From Oxytricha trifallax (lineage: Eukaryota; Ciliophora; Spirotrichea; Sporadotrichida; Oxytrichidae): a stretch of 64,000 nt of DNA. The position numbers and the translations under genes were made by a program. Where the stretch lies: contig ARYC01000173.1 of the NCBI GenBank assembly GCA_000711775.1, positions 34,928-98,927 on the forward strand. The letters are read 5' to 3'. Shown piece after piece: positions 1 through 10,572 of the stretch (the stretch's first letter is position 1; each line of letters starts with the position of its first letter). Under the pieces are notes generated by a model that was not told the DNA's origin, did not search any database, and saw only the letters and a program-made list of their open reading frames with translations.

Positions 1-644
1 AAGTTTGATTAAAAATATATATGAATGTAGCCAAATTAAAATTAAGAAACTAAAAAGTTTAGAAACCAAATTTAGCTTTAAAATTGTATTATATTTACAA
101 TCTATTAATTGAAATTCATTTAATATATTAAAGAATATAATTCTCTAAATAAAATTTATTTGTTAATATTTTTTATGCTCAAATAATGTTTTACAAATCA
201 TTCATAATAATTTAAATTTCAAAGAAATTTTGGTAGTCTATGGTTGTATTTATATAAATGATATTATAAATGGGTATTTAAATAATATCATTTATTTTAA
301 AACTGAATTGAAAAAATGTATGTCTATATTTATTTTGGATATTTATTAACTTTTACCCTTGGGTTTACTATGAAACCGATCATTAAGTATGAAACTTTGT
401 CTCCCTCTATAGCTTCATCATTTTTGGATTTACTTTCAGAAACTTCAAATCATCAGAAATCAGCTATGTGCTCAAGTCAATGTACTTCAAGCCTTAGATT
501 TTTTCTCGTATGAATTTTTTAATAAACTCAAATAAAAGCTCGTCAGATTGTTCAAATCCTGTAATTCACAAACATCAGGAACGCATGTTTTAATGGTATT
601 GAAAAAGCTGTAGGCATGGTACCCAAAACGTAATTGTACTCCTA
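1..644. other. AT-rich spacer, no gene seen
   Basis: Very AT-rich sequence with no motif-bearing reading frame. A 65-codon open frame at 316-513 has no recognisable domain and is within chance expectation. Nothing else is supported here. Confidence 0.6.
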
Positions 645-779
645 ATATTTAATTAGAAAAAATTGTAGAATCGACCAAATTACAGAAATCTAAATATTTA
701 AAATATTCAAACCGAGATATATTACTTTTAATAGTCATAGTTATAATTAATCTCTTTAAACTTTTATTATGAAGCCAAC

Positions 780-1095
780 TATAATGATTTTCCTCCCACA
801 CCTGGTCGGGTTAATAAGGCTACAACAGCGAAAGGACAGAGACTACTATCTCAGCAGCGGTGGAACCGGGTAAGAGTTTTCTCCAGACCTCCCTTTAATT
901 GTTTACAGGAAGCGGATCTCTGCAAGCTCTGCGGGGGATACTCCTAGCTCGCTAGGCTCTTATCTCTGATTTTGCATCTCGGTACGGGGAGAAGTGGAAT
1001 GGGGGCAAGGTGGTTTTTTGGAGTTTATCTAGTTCACGACTTGCCACGTCATTGATTGCCACGTCAACTCACTTCAGATACGTCTACGTCACGAC
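780..1095. other. GC-rich core segment of unknown nature
   Basis: This stretch is far richer in GC than its surroundings and contains short repeats such as TTGCCACGTCA near 1038-1063. With TAA/TAG read as Gln, the plus strand stays open for more than 110 codons, which is compatible with coding. No domain is recognisable, and a structured RNA or SINE-like body cannot be excluded. It lies inside the 653-2279 TIR element and may be cargo or a captured segment. Confidence 0.35.
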
Positions 1096-1366
1096 TAAAA
1101 TTGATGGTTTTATTTTAGTATTAAACAGTGAATTGTTAAATATTTAATTTTGAGTATAACTCGTTAATCATCATCATCAAACTTTTATTATATAAGTTAT
1201 TAATGGCATAACTTTTATGCTTTTGAGAATATTTATATAAGTATACTCTGGCATTAATTGCCATATTTATTTATTTATATCTATAGTATTTTATTGTACA
1301 TTCTTTGTTACTATAATAGGACTATTTTAATCATATTTCCAAAATTAGTGATATTTAATTGTATTA

Positions 1367-1987
1367 TATTTTGGCGAGCTATCGTGAAAAAATGAAACGA
1401 GATAGCTCGCTATTTAATTATTAATCATTAATTATTTTTCACAAAATTAATAAACTGTATTTCTTCCTTCTAATCGTAAAGTTTTTTTATATAAATTAAT
1501 TATATTTTAATATATTAGTGAATGCTATATTTAAGAATGAGAAAACTTCTGATTTATTTAATAGGGCATAATAAATGAACTAACGTTTTCTATAAATATA
1601 CTTCTGTTTTATTAAATCAAACTTTCGTTATTGTTATAAACTGATTAGTCCAATAAAAAATTGTGAATTTAATTAGAATGTATTTTTATTCCCTATTTTA
1701 ATTTATCAAATATATAGAATTAATAAAGTTTAAAATTGAAGATTGTTTTAAAAATATAAGAGTTCAGTTATAATACCTAATAATTAATAGTTTACCAGTT
1801 TACTCCCTTATAAATTATTATAATAAACTGAGATTATATTTCAAGATGATGAGTAATCTAAATGTAAGATTTGTGTCCCAAAATGAGCAATTCATGAGAA
1901 ATGAAATATTTAATGATTAAAAATATAATAATATTATATATGGCGAGCTATCTCATTTAACTTTTTCGCGATAGCTCGCCAAAATTT
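1367..1987. repeat. Nested inverted pair of near-palindromes
   Basis: Two segments of about 45 bp, near 1367-1412 and 1938-1987, are inverted copies of each other. Each is itself a hairpin built on GGCGAGCTATC and GATAGCTCGCC. Together they delimit a roughly 620-bp internal unit, probably a smaller foldback nested in the 653-2279 element. The motif GAGATA(A/G)CTCG recurs in the arms of the MITE at 13730-14141, which may or may not be meaningful. Confidence 0.5.
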
Positions 1988-2287
1988 AATTACTTAAAAT
2001 AATAATTTAATTTAAATGGAAGACGATCAAGAATATAGATTTTAATATGGTAAACATAAGATTAAAAAAAATTGTAACTGTAATGCATAGTGTTTATCAA
2101 AAAATATTTACCAATAAATTAATATCTTAGTCAACTTAAATATGAGTTATTGAGAAATGTAAGCATTTTAATTTAAACAAATTAATTATAACTATGACTA
2201 TTAAAAGTAATATATCTCGGCTTGAATATTATAAATATTTAGATTTCTATAATTTGGTCGATTCTACAATTTTTTCTAAATATTTAA

Positions 2288-3900
2288 ACAGTCCTCGCAG
2301 CGACCTAGGCCATTTAAGTCCTTGCCTGAGTTACGGAATATTCTTAATAAGATTTCATTGTATTTAAAAAAATAATTCGTGACACTTTGCATTAACCTTA
2401 AACATGCATTCTCTCCTGATGCTGTCAATCATTCTCACGGTATAAATTTATTTGATCTTGTATTGAATCTTCTGATAATTGAAATAATCATAAGACTGCA
2501 AATAATCTTAACTTATTTAAGACTGCAAGTAAAATTTCTGATTGTAATAAAAGCTGTCTATTGCCTCATTGAGGATTACCTTGAATGTTTTATTCTTTAA
2601 GGATATAGATCTCTGTTAAGATTCAATCGATAGTATAGATACTAACAAAACTAGTGGAGCTAAAAAATTAGCACTTCTCTTGCTTATGGTACTGTACTAC
2701 TGAATATTAAGCTTTATTGCAATTATTTAATAATTTAAACTTATTATATATTATTATCTTATTTTTATTAAAATCTACTATATCATATGAGTCAAATATT
2801 TAAGAACTATATAATATTAAATTATTGCATTATTAAAAAAATTAAAAATGAATTCATTTACTTTACTCCAATAAATCAATTAATTAAAGATATATAGTTA
2901 TAATTTAATTAAATAAATATTTTAATATATTAGCAATTAATATATCAATATTTTTTATAACTTTTATCAGGAATTGTATAAATAATCTATAATATTATTA
3001 TAAGTGTTTTTTTCCTCAATATTTCTTATAATATAAATATTTAAGAAAATGAAATATTGTATTATTATAATATGCAATTTAAAGAAATATAAAAATGCAT
3101 TAATTTTAATATATTATGATTTTTGGCATATATAAATATGGTTAGGAAACATATCTTTATATTATTAGAATTATTATAAAAATTATTAAATTATTTTATT
3201 AATTTTTGGAATTGTAACGGCAATATTTTAAGAATTGTATATCTAATAGAAGTTTTAATATTTATTTTCATTTATTTCAAATAACTCTCTGATGGCACAA
3301 AGTTAGATTAATATGAGCAAAAGAACCTAAATTTAATTATCTAGAAATACAAGAATTATATTAAATAAATTTAAATTACTTTATTTATTGATGTATTTAA
3401 TATGTTAGTTTTACTCTCTTTATTAATGCAATTAAAATGAAGCTATATAATACGGATTGATTGGAATCAGTGGATTAAGTATTTCTTTAAATTCCAGAAC
3501 ATTTCTTAAATCCTAACTTTATCCAATTTTTAAATAAAAATATAAAAAATTGAAAATAGTTTTTAAATAATTTTATAAATTTTAGGGAGCTAAGAAAACA
3601 TTTTACTGAAATTTATTGATTGTGGAGCGAGTAATTGAAATATTATAATTTAAATTTTATAATATTAAATCTAATTATGTATGATTCTTTAATCGAAATG
3701 GAGAGCAGAGGATGTATAGCTAGGAAGCTCTTAATCATTTTTATAATTATAGGTTATCGCTGTTGATTGATGGTGTGAGGTTTTTATGTTGATAATTTTC
3801 TATACATAAACTTTGCTCAAATTTCAATAAAATACATTTGAATAGGGGAATAGTGAAAATAAAAATACAAAATTAATTAATCATATATTTACTGCTGATT
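2288..3900. other. AT-rich spacer, no gene seen
   Basis: Extremely AT-rich DNA. A short GC-richer patch at about 2290-2335 and an open frame at 2379-2600 show no family motif. No repeats, RNA genes or ends are recognisable. Confidence 0.55.
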
Positions 3901-3924
3901 TACTATGTGCATTATCTTATTTGC

Positions 3925-4325
3925 AAAAAATGGTCAAATTGCTACTTTTTATTATAAAATGGTCAATTTTAGATGCATTAGATGTCAAAATCTATTAGAA
4001 TCATCTTATTGCTCTTTAAAATGACCAAAATGGAGATCCTCAATCAAAGTGACCAAATTTTGTGTTTGAATTAAAGTATGTCTTATTTAAGCTGAATGGC
4101 CAAAATCGGGATCAAAACGCGCATTTACAACCAAAGTGGATTTTTTGTGTCAAAATGACCATCTTAGGGTGTTGATGGTCAAAATTGGCCAAATTAGCTG
4201 TTTTTAACTTCATTTATTAAAATTGGCCATTTTTACAAAATATGGAGTGACCAAAGCCAATTTAGAGAGGAGAGGTCAAAATCACTAATATTTTTAGAAT
4301 ATGGTCAAATTTGCTTTAAATCGGC
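3925..4325. repeat. Degenerate dispersed repeat of a GGTCAAAA-type motif
   Basis: The words TGGTCAAA and TGACCAAA, with close variants such as GGCCAAAA, recur about a dozen times in 400 bp on both strands, at irregular spacing. This is neither a tandem array nor a CRISPR. It lies immediately outside the left end of TBE-A and may be an old simple-repeat expansion. No function can be assigned. Confidence 0.5.
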
Positions 4326-4442
4326 ATGATCGTGGTGATTGGATGCAGGTTGATCGCAGTCAAGCAATTAATCATATTCTCAGGGGATTCAGTATAAAAC
4401 GACTTATTGGATAGAGCATGCTCTAGTAAAAGTAATGACACT

Positions 4443-4530
4443 GCATTCAAAACCCCAAAACCCCTTAGTGAGGTTTATAAGTGCTTTGATTTGTAGGGTA
4501 TGGTTGGGGTCTTATTGGGGTTTAGTAGAC
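4443..4530 (+). repeat. Left TIR of TBE-A
   Basis: Starts GCATTCAAAACCCC and continues through CTTAGTGAGG to a GGGGTTTAG motif. It is the inverted partner of 9297-9384 with only a few mismatches. Confidence 0.9.
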
Positions 4531-4587
4531 AAAATGCAGGTTTTATCTTAATTTAATGAATATTTAATGAATTTTAGTTTACTTAAA

Positions 4588-6083
4588 TCATACAAATTTT
4601 ATCTGCTTGTCTTTATTATATCTTTTGAACCTTGCTCTCTCAAGTGGGTCAAGTATGTCATCTAATGTTTACCGAGGATAGTTAGGAGCTCTCACGATTA
4701 TCATCTCTACTATGCTTTTAATTTCTTAGCAGACATCTTCTTACTTTATATGTTTCTGAGCCAAACTTATTGATTATTTTTCATGCTTTGTACCAAAGTA
4801 AGACATACATTCCATGTCACTTTCTAATATTATTGCTGCTACTGCCCAAACATCCCATTAAACAGAACCATTAGTCCACTTCTCTCTTATTGGGAAGTAA
4901 CCTGAGTACCAAGTACCTGTGCTAAAGTGACAATCTCCTATCTTAAAGCTCTATTGAAATCGATAACCACTACTTCTAAAGGGCAGAGATTTAGCATAAC
5001 GTTTTCAGGCTTCAAATCTCTATGAACATATCCAAGTTCATGCAACTCCTTAACACCCTGAATCATATCTGAGAGTATATCGTTTAAATCATCAGGGTAT
5101 CTATTGTGATATAGGTAGTCTCTCAGAGTCATCTCAAATTTCTTTAGCCTTAATGCGATGAAACCATAACTTAAAATAACACCATTTAGCTTAAGCAAAT
5201 TCTTGCAGTCTTTTCTTTAGGCCTCTATAAGTACCATGTATTCATTAGCAAACTCGTTCTAATACTGTTGGTTCTTAATAAGATAACTGAATGGATACAC
5301 CTTGTATGCATACTCATCAACTACTATGAGCTTTGCTTTTGCAGGCACGTTTATATTCAAGTAGTTTTCAATACAAGTGCTGAGATCAACTGCATTTAAT
5401 GCAGGTATATTCATAGCCTTCGCTTAGAAGCATGCTAAAATTGTATTACCTGCTGGCTGGTTCATCGATTCATATCGCTTCTGTCTCTTGAGTCTCTCTT
5501 GCTGCTCTCTTTATGACTCAAGAGTATTAGATTTTCTTTTAGCTGGCACTAGTTTTTTAGTCTCTTAATCTTCAATCAAGAACTCACTGAGGTGATGCTT
5601 TTGCATATGCCTTTTAACTTTAGCTGAGTGAGTATATGATTTCATGCATGTCGTACACTAATACCTACCATCTACCTTTTCATGCTTGAAATAGATCTTG
5701 GCTTTGCCAGAGTGTACCTCTTTAAGGTGTCTCTTCAAGCTTTGTTCAGTTGAGAAATGATTCTAGCAGTCTTCACATTAATATGTTTTGATCTTTTCGA
5801 TTGGTTGCTGTTCTTTTAGCTCCTCAACATAATCAATTTAAGTTTAAACCCCTATCTCTGCGCTCTCCCTCTGGTTTAATACTTCTATGATAAAAACCTC
5901 TGCTTCAAATTCAAGAGCTCTTAGCTCTACCTCCCTCTCAACATAAATGATTTCAGGCTTTTTAGTGGAGCCAAAGTTGAGCATTGATTGACCTGCTCCT
6001 AAAAGTGCCGCTCTACGATTTAAGTTGACCGCCATGTTTAAATTCAAATTTAAATTTCTATTATAAATAAGTAAAAACCTCAC
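4588..6083 (-). pseudogene. TBE zinc finger-kinase (57 kDa class), one frameshift
   Basis: Read with TAA/TAG as Gln, the frame runs from ATG at 6083 (or 6035) to TGA at 4588-4590. Two C2H2 fingers come first (YQCEDCQNHF...H...H and YQCTTCMKSY...H...H, about 5,600-5,790). A Lys/Gln-rich linker follows, then a protein-kinase C-lobe with the catalytic loop YVHRDLKPENVM near 5,010 and IDFNRAL in place of the usual DFG. After that, one indel near 4,940-4,950 shifts the frame, and the rest (GTWYSGYFPIREKW, then WDVWAVAAIILE) continues to the stop. TBEs are known to carry a zinc finger-kinase gene; its role in transposition or excision is not established. HRD and the DFx Asp are kept, so the parent protein may have been active. 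Confidence 0.85.
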
Positions 6084-6601
6084 TCGTTATACTAACTTTG
6101 TATAGGAGCTGGCACTGCAACTACAATGGTTGATTCTTAGGTGTTAGACATCATTTTTATACTTAGTTTATAACTATAAATTTTCTAATTTTATGCTTAA
6201 TATTTTTAATTTTGGTACCAACTGAGAATAAATTCAGGTTGGTACTGGTACCAATTAGGTTTTGAACCATTTTGGAACTTTTCCATTAAAACCTCATTAG
6301 TTTAAAACTAGGTACTAATTAAGTTTTGGTACTATTAAATTGGTACCAATTAAAATTAAACGAATTTAGTACCAGTACTAATTAAATTTAAACAAATTTA
6401 GTACTAATTTAATGGAACTAAATTGATAAAAATGGAGCTCCATCTCTGCAGTTTGTTACAGCTTCTGCAAACTTTCTCCACGTATCTTTGCAGGGTTGAC
6501 CTCCTATAAGATGCCCATATTTAATAGTAAGATTTTAAACAATAGGATCCAGAAGTCTATAAGTTATAATTTGAAATTCATTAATAGGAAGAGGAACAAA
6601 G

Positions 6602-8203
6602 ATGGAATCACTCAATGATCAAATGAAAAGAGTCGAGGCTCAAGAAATGATATCAAGATTCAGAAGTAAGGAAGATCTCTATCGATACCTAACTTTACAT
6701 GGTAAGATAACTTGATGACTATTAACATATTATACAGTTGGTTTATTCCTTCCTACGATGGAAGGTACCAAAATTTCATTCTTGAAAGCAATACTTTGTG
6801 AGGAGAAGAAAGCTTTTAAAAATAAAGAGATTAAACCGAATTAAGTGATTTGAGAAGGGGTCCACAAAATTAATCAAAATTTTAATCATATAATGTATAG
6901 TTCATGTACAGTAATATACTCTTAAATGTGCCATAATCAGCTCTATTTCTTGCATATAGATCAACATAAGTTATTGTGCTAATCTCGAGATCGGTGCTCT
7001 TTCACATCACCAGGACCGAAGCATCAATAAAAGCCGAGTTGCAGGATCACATGTTCACATCTCAAACACATCTCGATTTAAGACAGCTAATCTAAGGATC
7101 AGTTGACAGGGCAGTCCTCCATTTTATTAGGTGAAATTTTAATAAATTAGAGATTTTAATAAATTAAATCAGACAAATTAAAACTTTTTGAGTTTTAATG
7201 ATTAATGATAAAAGTTTTAACTAGTAATTTTAATATATAACGAATTATTAATAGTGATGTCTTAATTAATTTTAAACTGAGACTTATTAATTAAGACCAT
7301 GTCTGATTTAATTTATTAAAATCTCTAATTTATTAAAATTTCACCTAATAAAATGGAGGACTGCCCTGTCAACTGATCCTTAGATTAGCAGTCTTAAATC
7401 GAGATGTGTTTGAGATGTGAACATATGATCCTGCAACTCGACTTTTATTGATGCTTCAGTCCTGATGATGTGAAAGAGCACCGATCTCGAGATTAGCACA
7501 ATAACTGATGTTGATCTATATGCAAGAAATAGAGCTGATTATGGCACATTTAAGTCTATATTACTGTACATGAACTATACATTATATGATTAAAATTTTG
7601 ATTAATTTTGTAGACCCCTTCTCAAATCACTTAATTCGCTTTAAACTAATCGAAAATTCCCAACTACCCTGAGATTTCAGTCACTAATCTTTATGAGGAT
7701 GCCATGTAAGATGAGGAAGTGGTAGTTTACCTTCATACCAAAAAACAACTCTCTAATAAACTACCAGAGAGGAAATTTTTCTTTGGTATTCTTGGTACAA
7801 TAAAAGAGGAGTATCTCAGAGAAATAATTGAAGAAGCACATAAGAAACGATATTCTATCTCTCCTGAAGACTAGAAAAACCAAGGCATTCTAACAAGCTC
7901 AGCTTGGCTAGAGGAACTTAAGAAGAATCCTTAACTTTCAAGTAAGCTTTGACATATAACTTTGTAGGAAAATCTGGAACTGGCATATATCTTATGAAAG
8001 AGCATGCAAAGGTCCACAGAGAAAGAAAGTCGCAGACAATTTATGAGGTGAGAAAGAGGCCTTATAAAGATGTCTAAAAACCAGATGAAATGAACATAGA
8101 TGCAGGAGCTGGCACAAAGAGAAGAAATATGAGCCCAAGCAAGCCATAAAAAGAGGAGAAGAAAGAGAACCCAAACCCCTTTATGGACAAATTTAATATG
8201 TGA
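6602..8203 (+). pseudogene. TBE 22 kDa ORF, split by a foldback insertion
   Basis: ATG at 6602 opens MESLNDQMKRVEAQEM. A 36-nt intron (GTAAG...ACAG, 6702-6737) precedes VGLFLPTMEG, and a second 26-nt intron lies at 7943-7968. The protein ends with a Lys-rich tail at TGA 8201-8203. Between codons for ...KNKEIK and ...IPNYPEISVTNLYEDA lies the 806-bp foldback 6835-7640, plus one extra base, so this copy cannot be read through. TBE-C (15600-16366) and TBE-D (26518-27138) carry the same protein, with introns at the same places in the parts that can be compared. Function is unknown; conservation across divergent TBEs suggests a real role in the element. Confidence 0.8.
6835..7640. mobile_element. 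0.8-kb foldback element flanked by TTAA
   Basis: Two 340-bp arms (6835-7174 and 7301-7640) are near-perfect inverted copies with a loop of about 126 bp. The outer ends read ACCGAATTAAGTG and its complement with one mismatch. TTAA (or TTAAA) occurs directly on both sides, at 6831-6834 and 7641-7644. TTAA duplication is typical of piggyBac-type insertion, but the ends lack the usual CCC start, so the family is open. No coding capacity is visible. It interrupts the 22 kDa gene of TBE-A and is therefore younger than that TBE copy. Confidence 0.85.
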
Positions 8204-8249
8204 ACATATTCATTCATTTAAATCTAAAACTTTTTATAAACATTCATTC

Positions 8250-9269
8250 TTCCCTCTCTCGCACAAATTGTTGTCTTTTCTACACTCACTCTCTTACAGC
8301 TGCTTTGAATTAAGTCTACTGTATCGATGGGCAAGTCATGCATAAGATGATACAGCAGCAGCTTCTTGTAGTGAGTCTTAATTTAACTCCAATAAAATTC
8401 AAATCCATTAAATTATGGGCTATAAGGAACGTTGTATACAGGAGTTATGTTTAACTCTTCATAAGCTTTCTTAAACTACTTAGTCTTATGAACGGAGAGG
8501 TTATCAACAAACAAAATGATCTCTTGTTACTATACTTCTCTCTGAGCTTATGTAGGAACTCTATATACTACTCTCGCTTAATAGAGCGAGGGTGAATAAC
8601 ATAACTCTCTAAGCCTGAATCTTCACTTATACCAGCTAAAATTGCATGGGTGACTACCTTCACTTTTTAATCATAGACTTCTATATTATCATACTTCTTA
8701 TACCAAGACTTTTTAATAAAAGTGTTGAAGGTGAATACAGCTTCATCAGCATGTATGAACTTGATTTTATTAGTAATAGCTCTCTGCATTTAATCATATA
8801 TATAGTTTAAATTATTACTATAAAATGGCACTGTAAAATCAATCACTCTCTTCACTCTATTGACAGTCTTGAAAGTAATACCATTTCTTCTATAAATATT
8901 GGCTATAGTCTAAGGAAAGAAAAGCATGTCAGGAAACCTGCGATGAAACATCACAGCTCGCTAGTCTAATGGAAAGTGTGCCCAATACTTCAAAGTCTTA
9001 GAGTCGCAGAGGAAGTCAATATGAGCCTGAGAGAACTTTTATTTTCTTGCAGGATGCGTTCAACAACCAGAATTAAAATGCTAAACAGCTAGCAAGCAGT
9101 GAATACCTAACAGTTGAGGCACTCTTGCGTAATAACTTTGCTATTGCTGCATAATTTAGTACAGGTTTGGCTTAGTCTATATTAATACTTGTACCATACC
9201 TAAGCTTAAGCAGTAAATCTAAATATTACTCATCATAGACAAATAGACCCTAAATTTCGCTAATTTCTA
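8250..9269 (-). pseudogene. TBE-A DDE transposase (42 kDa class), frameshifted
   Basis: IS630/Tc1-type transposase in the usual TBE place beside the right TIR. Reading with TAR as Gln shows an N-terminal helix-turn-helix-like part (SASTVRYSLLAS). Then comes the catalytic core: first Asp in FIHADEAVFTF, second Asp in LFVDNLSVHK, and Glu in FNGFEFYW. A one-base deletion near 8,536 separates the first Asp from the second, and another break occurs in the N-terminal third near 9,050. There is no clean ATG or TGA, so the ends are approximate. TBE transposases are known to take part in genome rearrangement in Oxytricha; this copy cannot make an intact protein. Confidence 0.85.
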
Positions 9270-9296
9270 TTTCTCATATTGCAAATCGACCTAATT

Positions 9297-9384
9297 TCTC
9301 GACTAACCCCAATAAGACCCCAACTATACCCTACAAATCAAAGCACTTATAAACCTCACTAAGGGGTTTTGGGGTTTTGAATGC
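9297..9384 (-). repeat. Right TIR of TBE-A
   Basis: Reads GGGGTTTTGGGGTTTTGAATGC at its outer edge, the inverted copy of the left end. The transposase gene starts just inside it. Confidence 0.9.
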
Positions 9385-9458
9385 CCAGAGAACCATTATC
9401 ATAATTAATCTGTGTTTTTTATACTTAAGATTTATCATTTACTATTATATAATGATAT

Positions 9459-10572
9459 ATGTATTAATATCATACGTTACCTGTGAAAAAATATCTCAAA
9501 AATTGGGATATAGAATTTGAAAAAGAGCTGGTAACATTATTCAAAGAAAAATACAATCTCAGACTTGAATTCATGTATGATGAAATATAATTAATAATGC
9601 AATTTATATCAATGAGTTAGAAGCCAAGATATATGGGATTAAGAGTAAAAAAGGCAAGAAAAAATTGGAAAAGATATTAGAATAACAGAAACTTCACTAA
9701 TTTCCATACAAATGGGATGCTATTGTCAAAATGATAGTTTCATATAAGAATATAAAATAATAACAATATTTTTAATTTATTAATTAATTTCACCTGCTCA
9801 CTCATGGGTACACTAAGTAGACAAAGCATATTATATATAGATACTAATGTATTTTATTAAATATATTTAAGCATCATAGGAGTACAAATCAGTGGTATCC
9901 TAGTTCTTTGCATCTGGCTTAAAATGTAGAATATCATCAATCATTAAATATCTTTTTATATATTTTCATGCGGGTATAGAATAAGAATCACTGGATTAGA
10001 TACTAGCAAGAGAAAAATAGACTAAGTGAGAAACTTTAGGATTTACAGCCAACAGAAAAGCTTTTGTTTCATGGTACCAGTAATACAGACTACATGCAAA
10101 TACTTGACAGTGAAGATGGCTTTGATACTAGATTCTCAAAGGCTGGAATATATCATATTAAAATTATAATTATTATCAATTTTCAATCACTATTTAATAG
10201 TTTGTTTTATTTTAATTGAATGTGGGGTTAATTAAAATTAAATAAATTATTTTATTGTTACGGCATCTACTTGGCAACATAGAGTCACTACGTTGATACT
10301 AGAGGCTATGTGTAGAAAAAAGGCCATATCAAGACCATGTTTCTGTTGAGAGCATTAGTCGGAGAGGCCAAAAAGCTAGAGCCAGATAACACATTGAAGA
10401 TACCACCTCTAATTAATAATTATATATCAATATTAATATTTTAACAATTCCAGGGTCATAAACTAAAAGATATGATAGTGTCACAGGCATGACTTACGGT
10501 TGTCAGGTATATGTTATCTACTCCAATGGCAGAGTCTATCCAGAATACATCATTAATTATTTTGACTATTGA
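9459..10572 (+). CDS. Micronuclear PARP-family ADP-ribosyltransferase gene, cut by IESs
   Basis: The catalytic domain is spread over several segments. After an N-terminal Lys/Glu-rich part come EYKSVVSQFF, RVQNKNHW, LLFHGTSNTDYM (catalytic His near 10,070), GFDTRFSKAG, GYGIYLATQSHYVD (catalytic Tyr), TMFLLRALVGEA, KRYDSVTGM and VYPEYIINYFDY, ending at TGA 10570-10572. Removing five inserts at short direct repeats (TCATA, TCAT, GAAT, GTTA, CCA) joins these in frame. The residue at the usual catalytic Glu appears to be Val or Gln, which suggests a mono-ADP-ribosyltransferase. The start at 9459 is a guess; a 2-nt frame difference near 9,588 is unexplained and may be decay, another tiny insert or a sequence error. 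The gene begins only 75 bp from TBE-A. After removal of the inserts it should be functional. Confidence 0.88.
9745..9878. other. IES, pointer TCATA
   Basis: The pentamer TCATA occurs at 9740-9744 and 9874-9878. Deleting the AT-rich stretch between, with one copy, joins ...KMIVS to QEYKSVVSQFF in the PARP frame. Confidence 0.75.
9945..9969. other. IES of 25 bp, pointer TCAT
   Basis: TCAT occurs at 9941-9944 and 9966-9969. Excision gives ...RISSIMRVQNKNHW, matching the PARP segment that precedes the LFHGT motif. Confidence 0.8.
10150..10221. other. IES of 72 bp, pointer GAAT
   Basis: GAAT at 10146-10149 and 10218-10221. Excision joins FSKAG to a 13-bp mini-MDS and begins the conserved AGMWGYGIYLA motif. 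Confidence 0.85.
10231..10260. other. IES of 30 bp, pointer GTTA
   Basis: GTTA at 10227-10230 and 10257-10260. Excision completes GMWGYGIYLA. The MDS between this and the previous IES is only 10218-10230, including both pointers. Confidence 0.85.
10406..10452. other. IES of 47 bp, pointer CCA
   Basis: CCA at 10403-10405 and 10450-10452. Excision joins ...TLKIP to GSQTKRYDSV. An alternative junction using AATT is also in frame and would add a few residues, so the exact pointer is uncertain. Confidence 0.65.

Larger units (their letters stand above)
645..2287. mobile_element. TIR DNA element with 8-bp target duplication
   Basis: Inverted repeats of 99 bp at 653-751 and 2181-2279 match almost perfectly. 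They are flanked by a direct repeat ATATTTAA at 645-652 and 2280-2287, readable as 9 bp if one more A is counted. An 8-9 bp duplication plus TIRs is what hAT- or Mutator-like transposons leave, but the ends do not match a family I can name. The 1.43-kb interior has no transposase-like frame, so this is probably a non-autonomous copy. Because the flanks are AT-rich, the duplication could in part be chance. Confidence 0.7.
4443..9384. mobile_element. TBE-A, telomere-bearing element
   Basis: The two ends are inverted copies of about 85 bp that begin GCATTCAAAACCCCAAAACC, the C4A4 telomere-like end known from telomere-bearing elements (TBEs) of Oxytricha. Inside, in the TBE order, are a zinc finger-kinase gene (minus), the 22 kDa ORF (plus) and a DDE transposase (minus). 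The element is about 4.94 kb; removing the nested 0.8-kb foldback at 6835-7640 gives about 4.1 kb, the usual TBE size. No clear 3-bp target duplication can be fixed because the sequence next to both ends is itself inverted. Frameshifts in the kinase and transposase show this copy is decaying. Confidence 0.9.

Noticed and set aside
780..1095. tRNA, 5S or other classical RNA gene
   Set aside because: I could not fold a cloverleaf or find intact A/B boxes; the GC-rich body remains unassigned.
1367..1987. CRISPR-like spaced repeats
   Set aside because: There are only two copies, they are inverted relative to each other, and the organism is a ciliate.
4443..4470. C4A4 repeats as real chromosome ends
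   Set aside because: Only two repeat units are present, internal to the sequence and inverted at a second site with transposon genes between, so they are TBE termini rather than telomeres.
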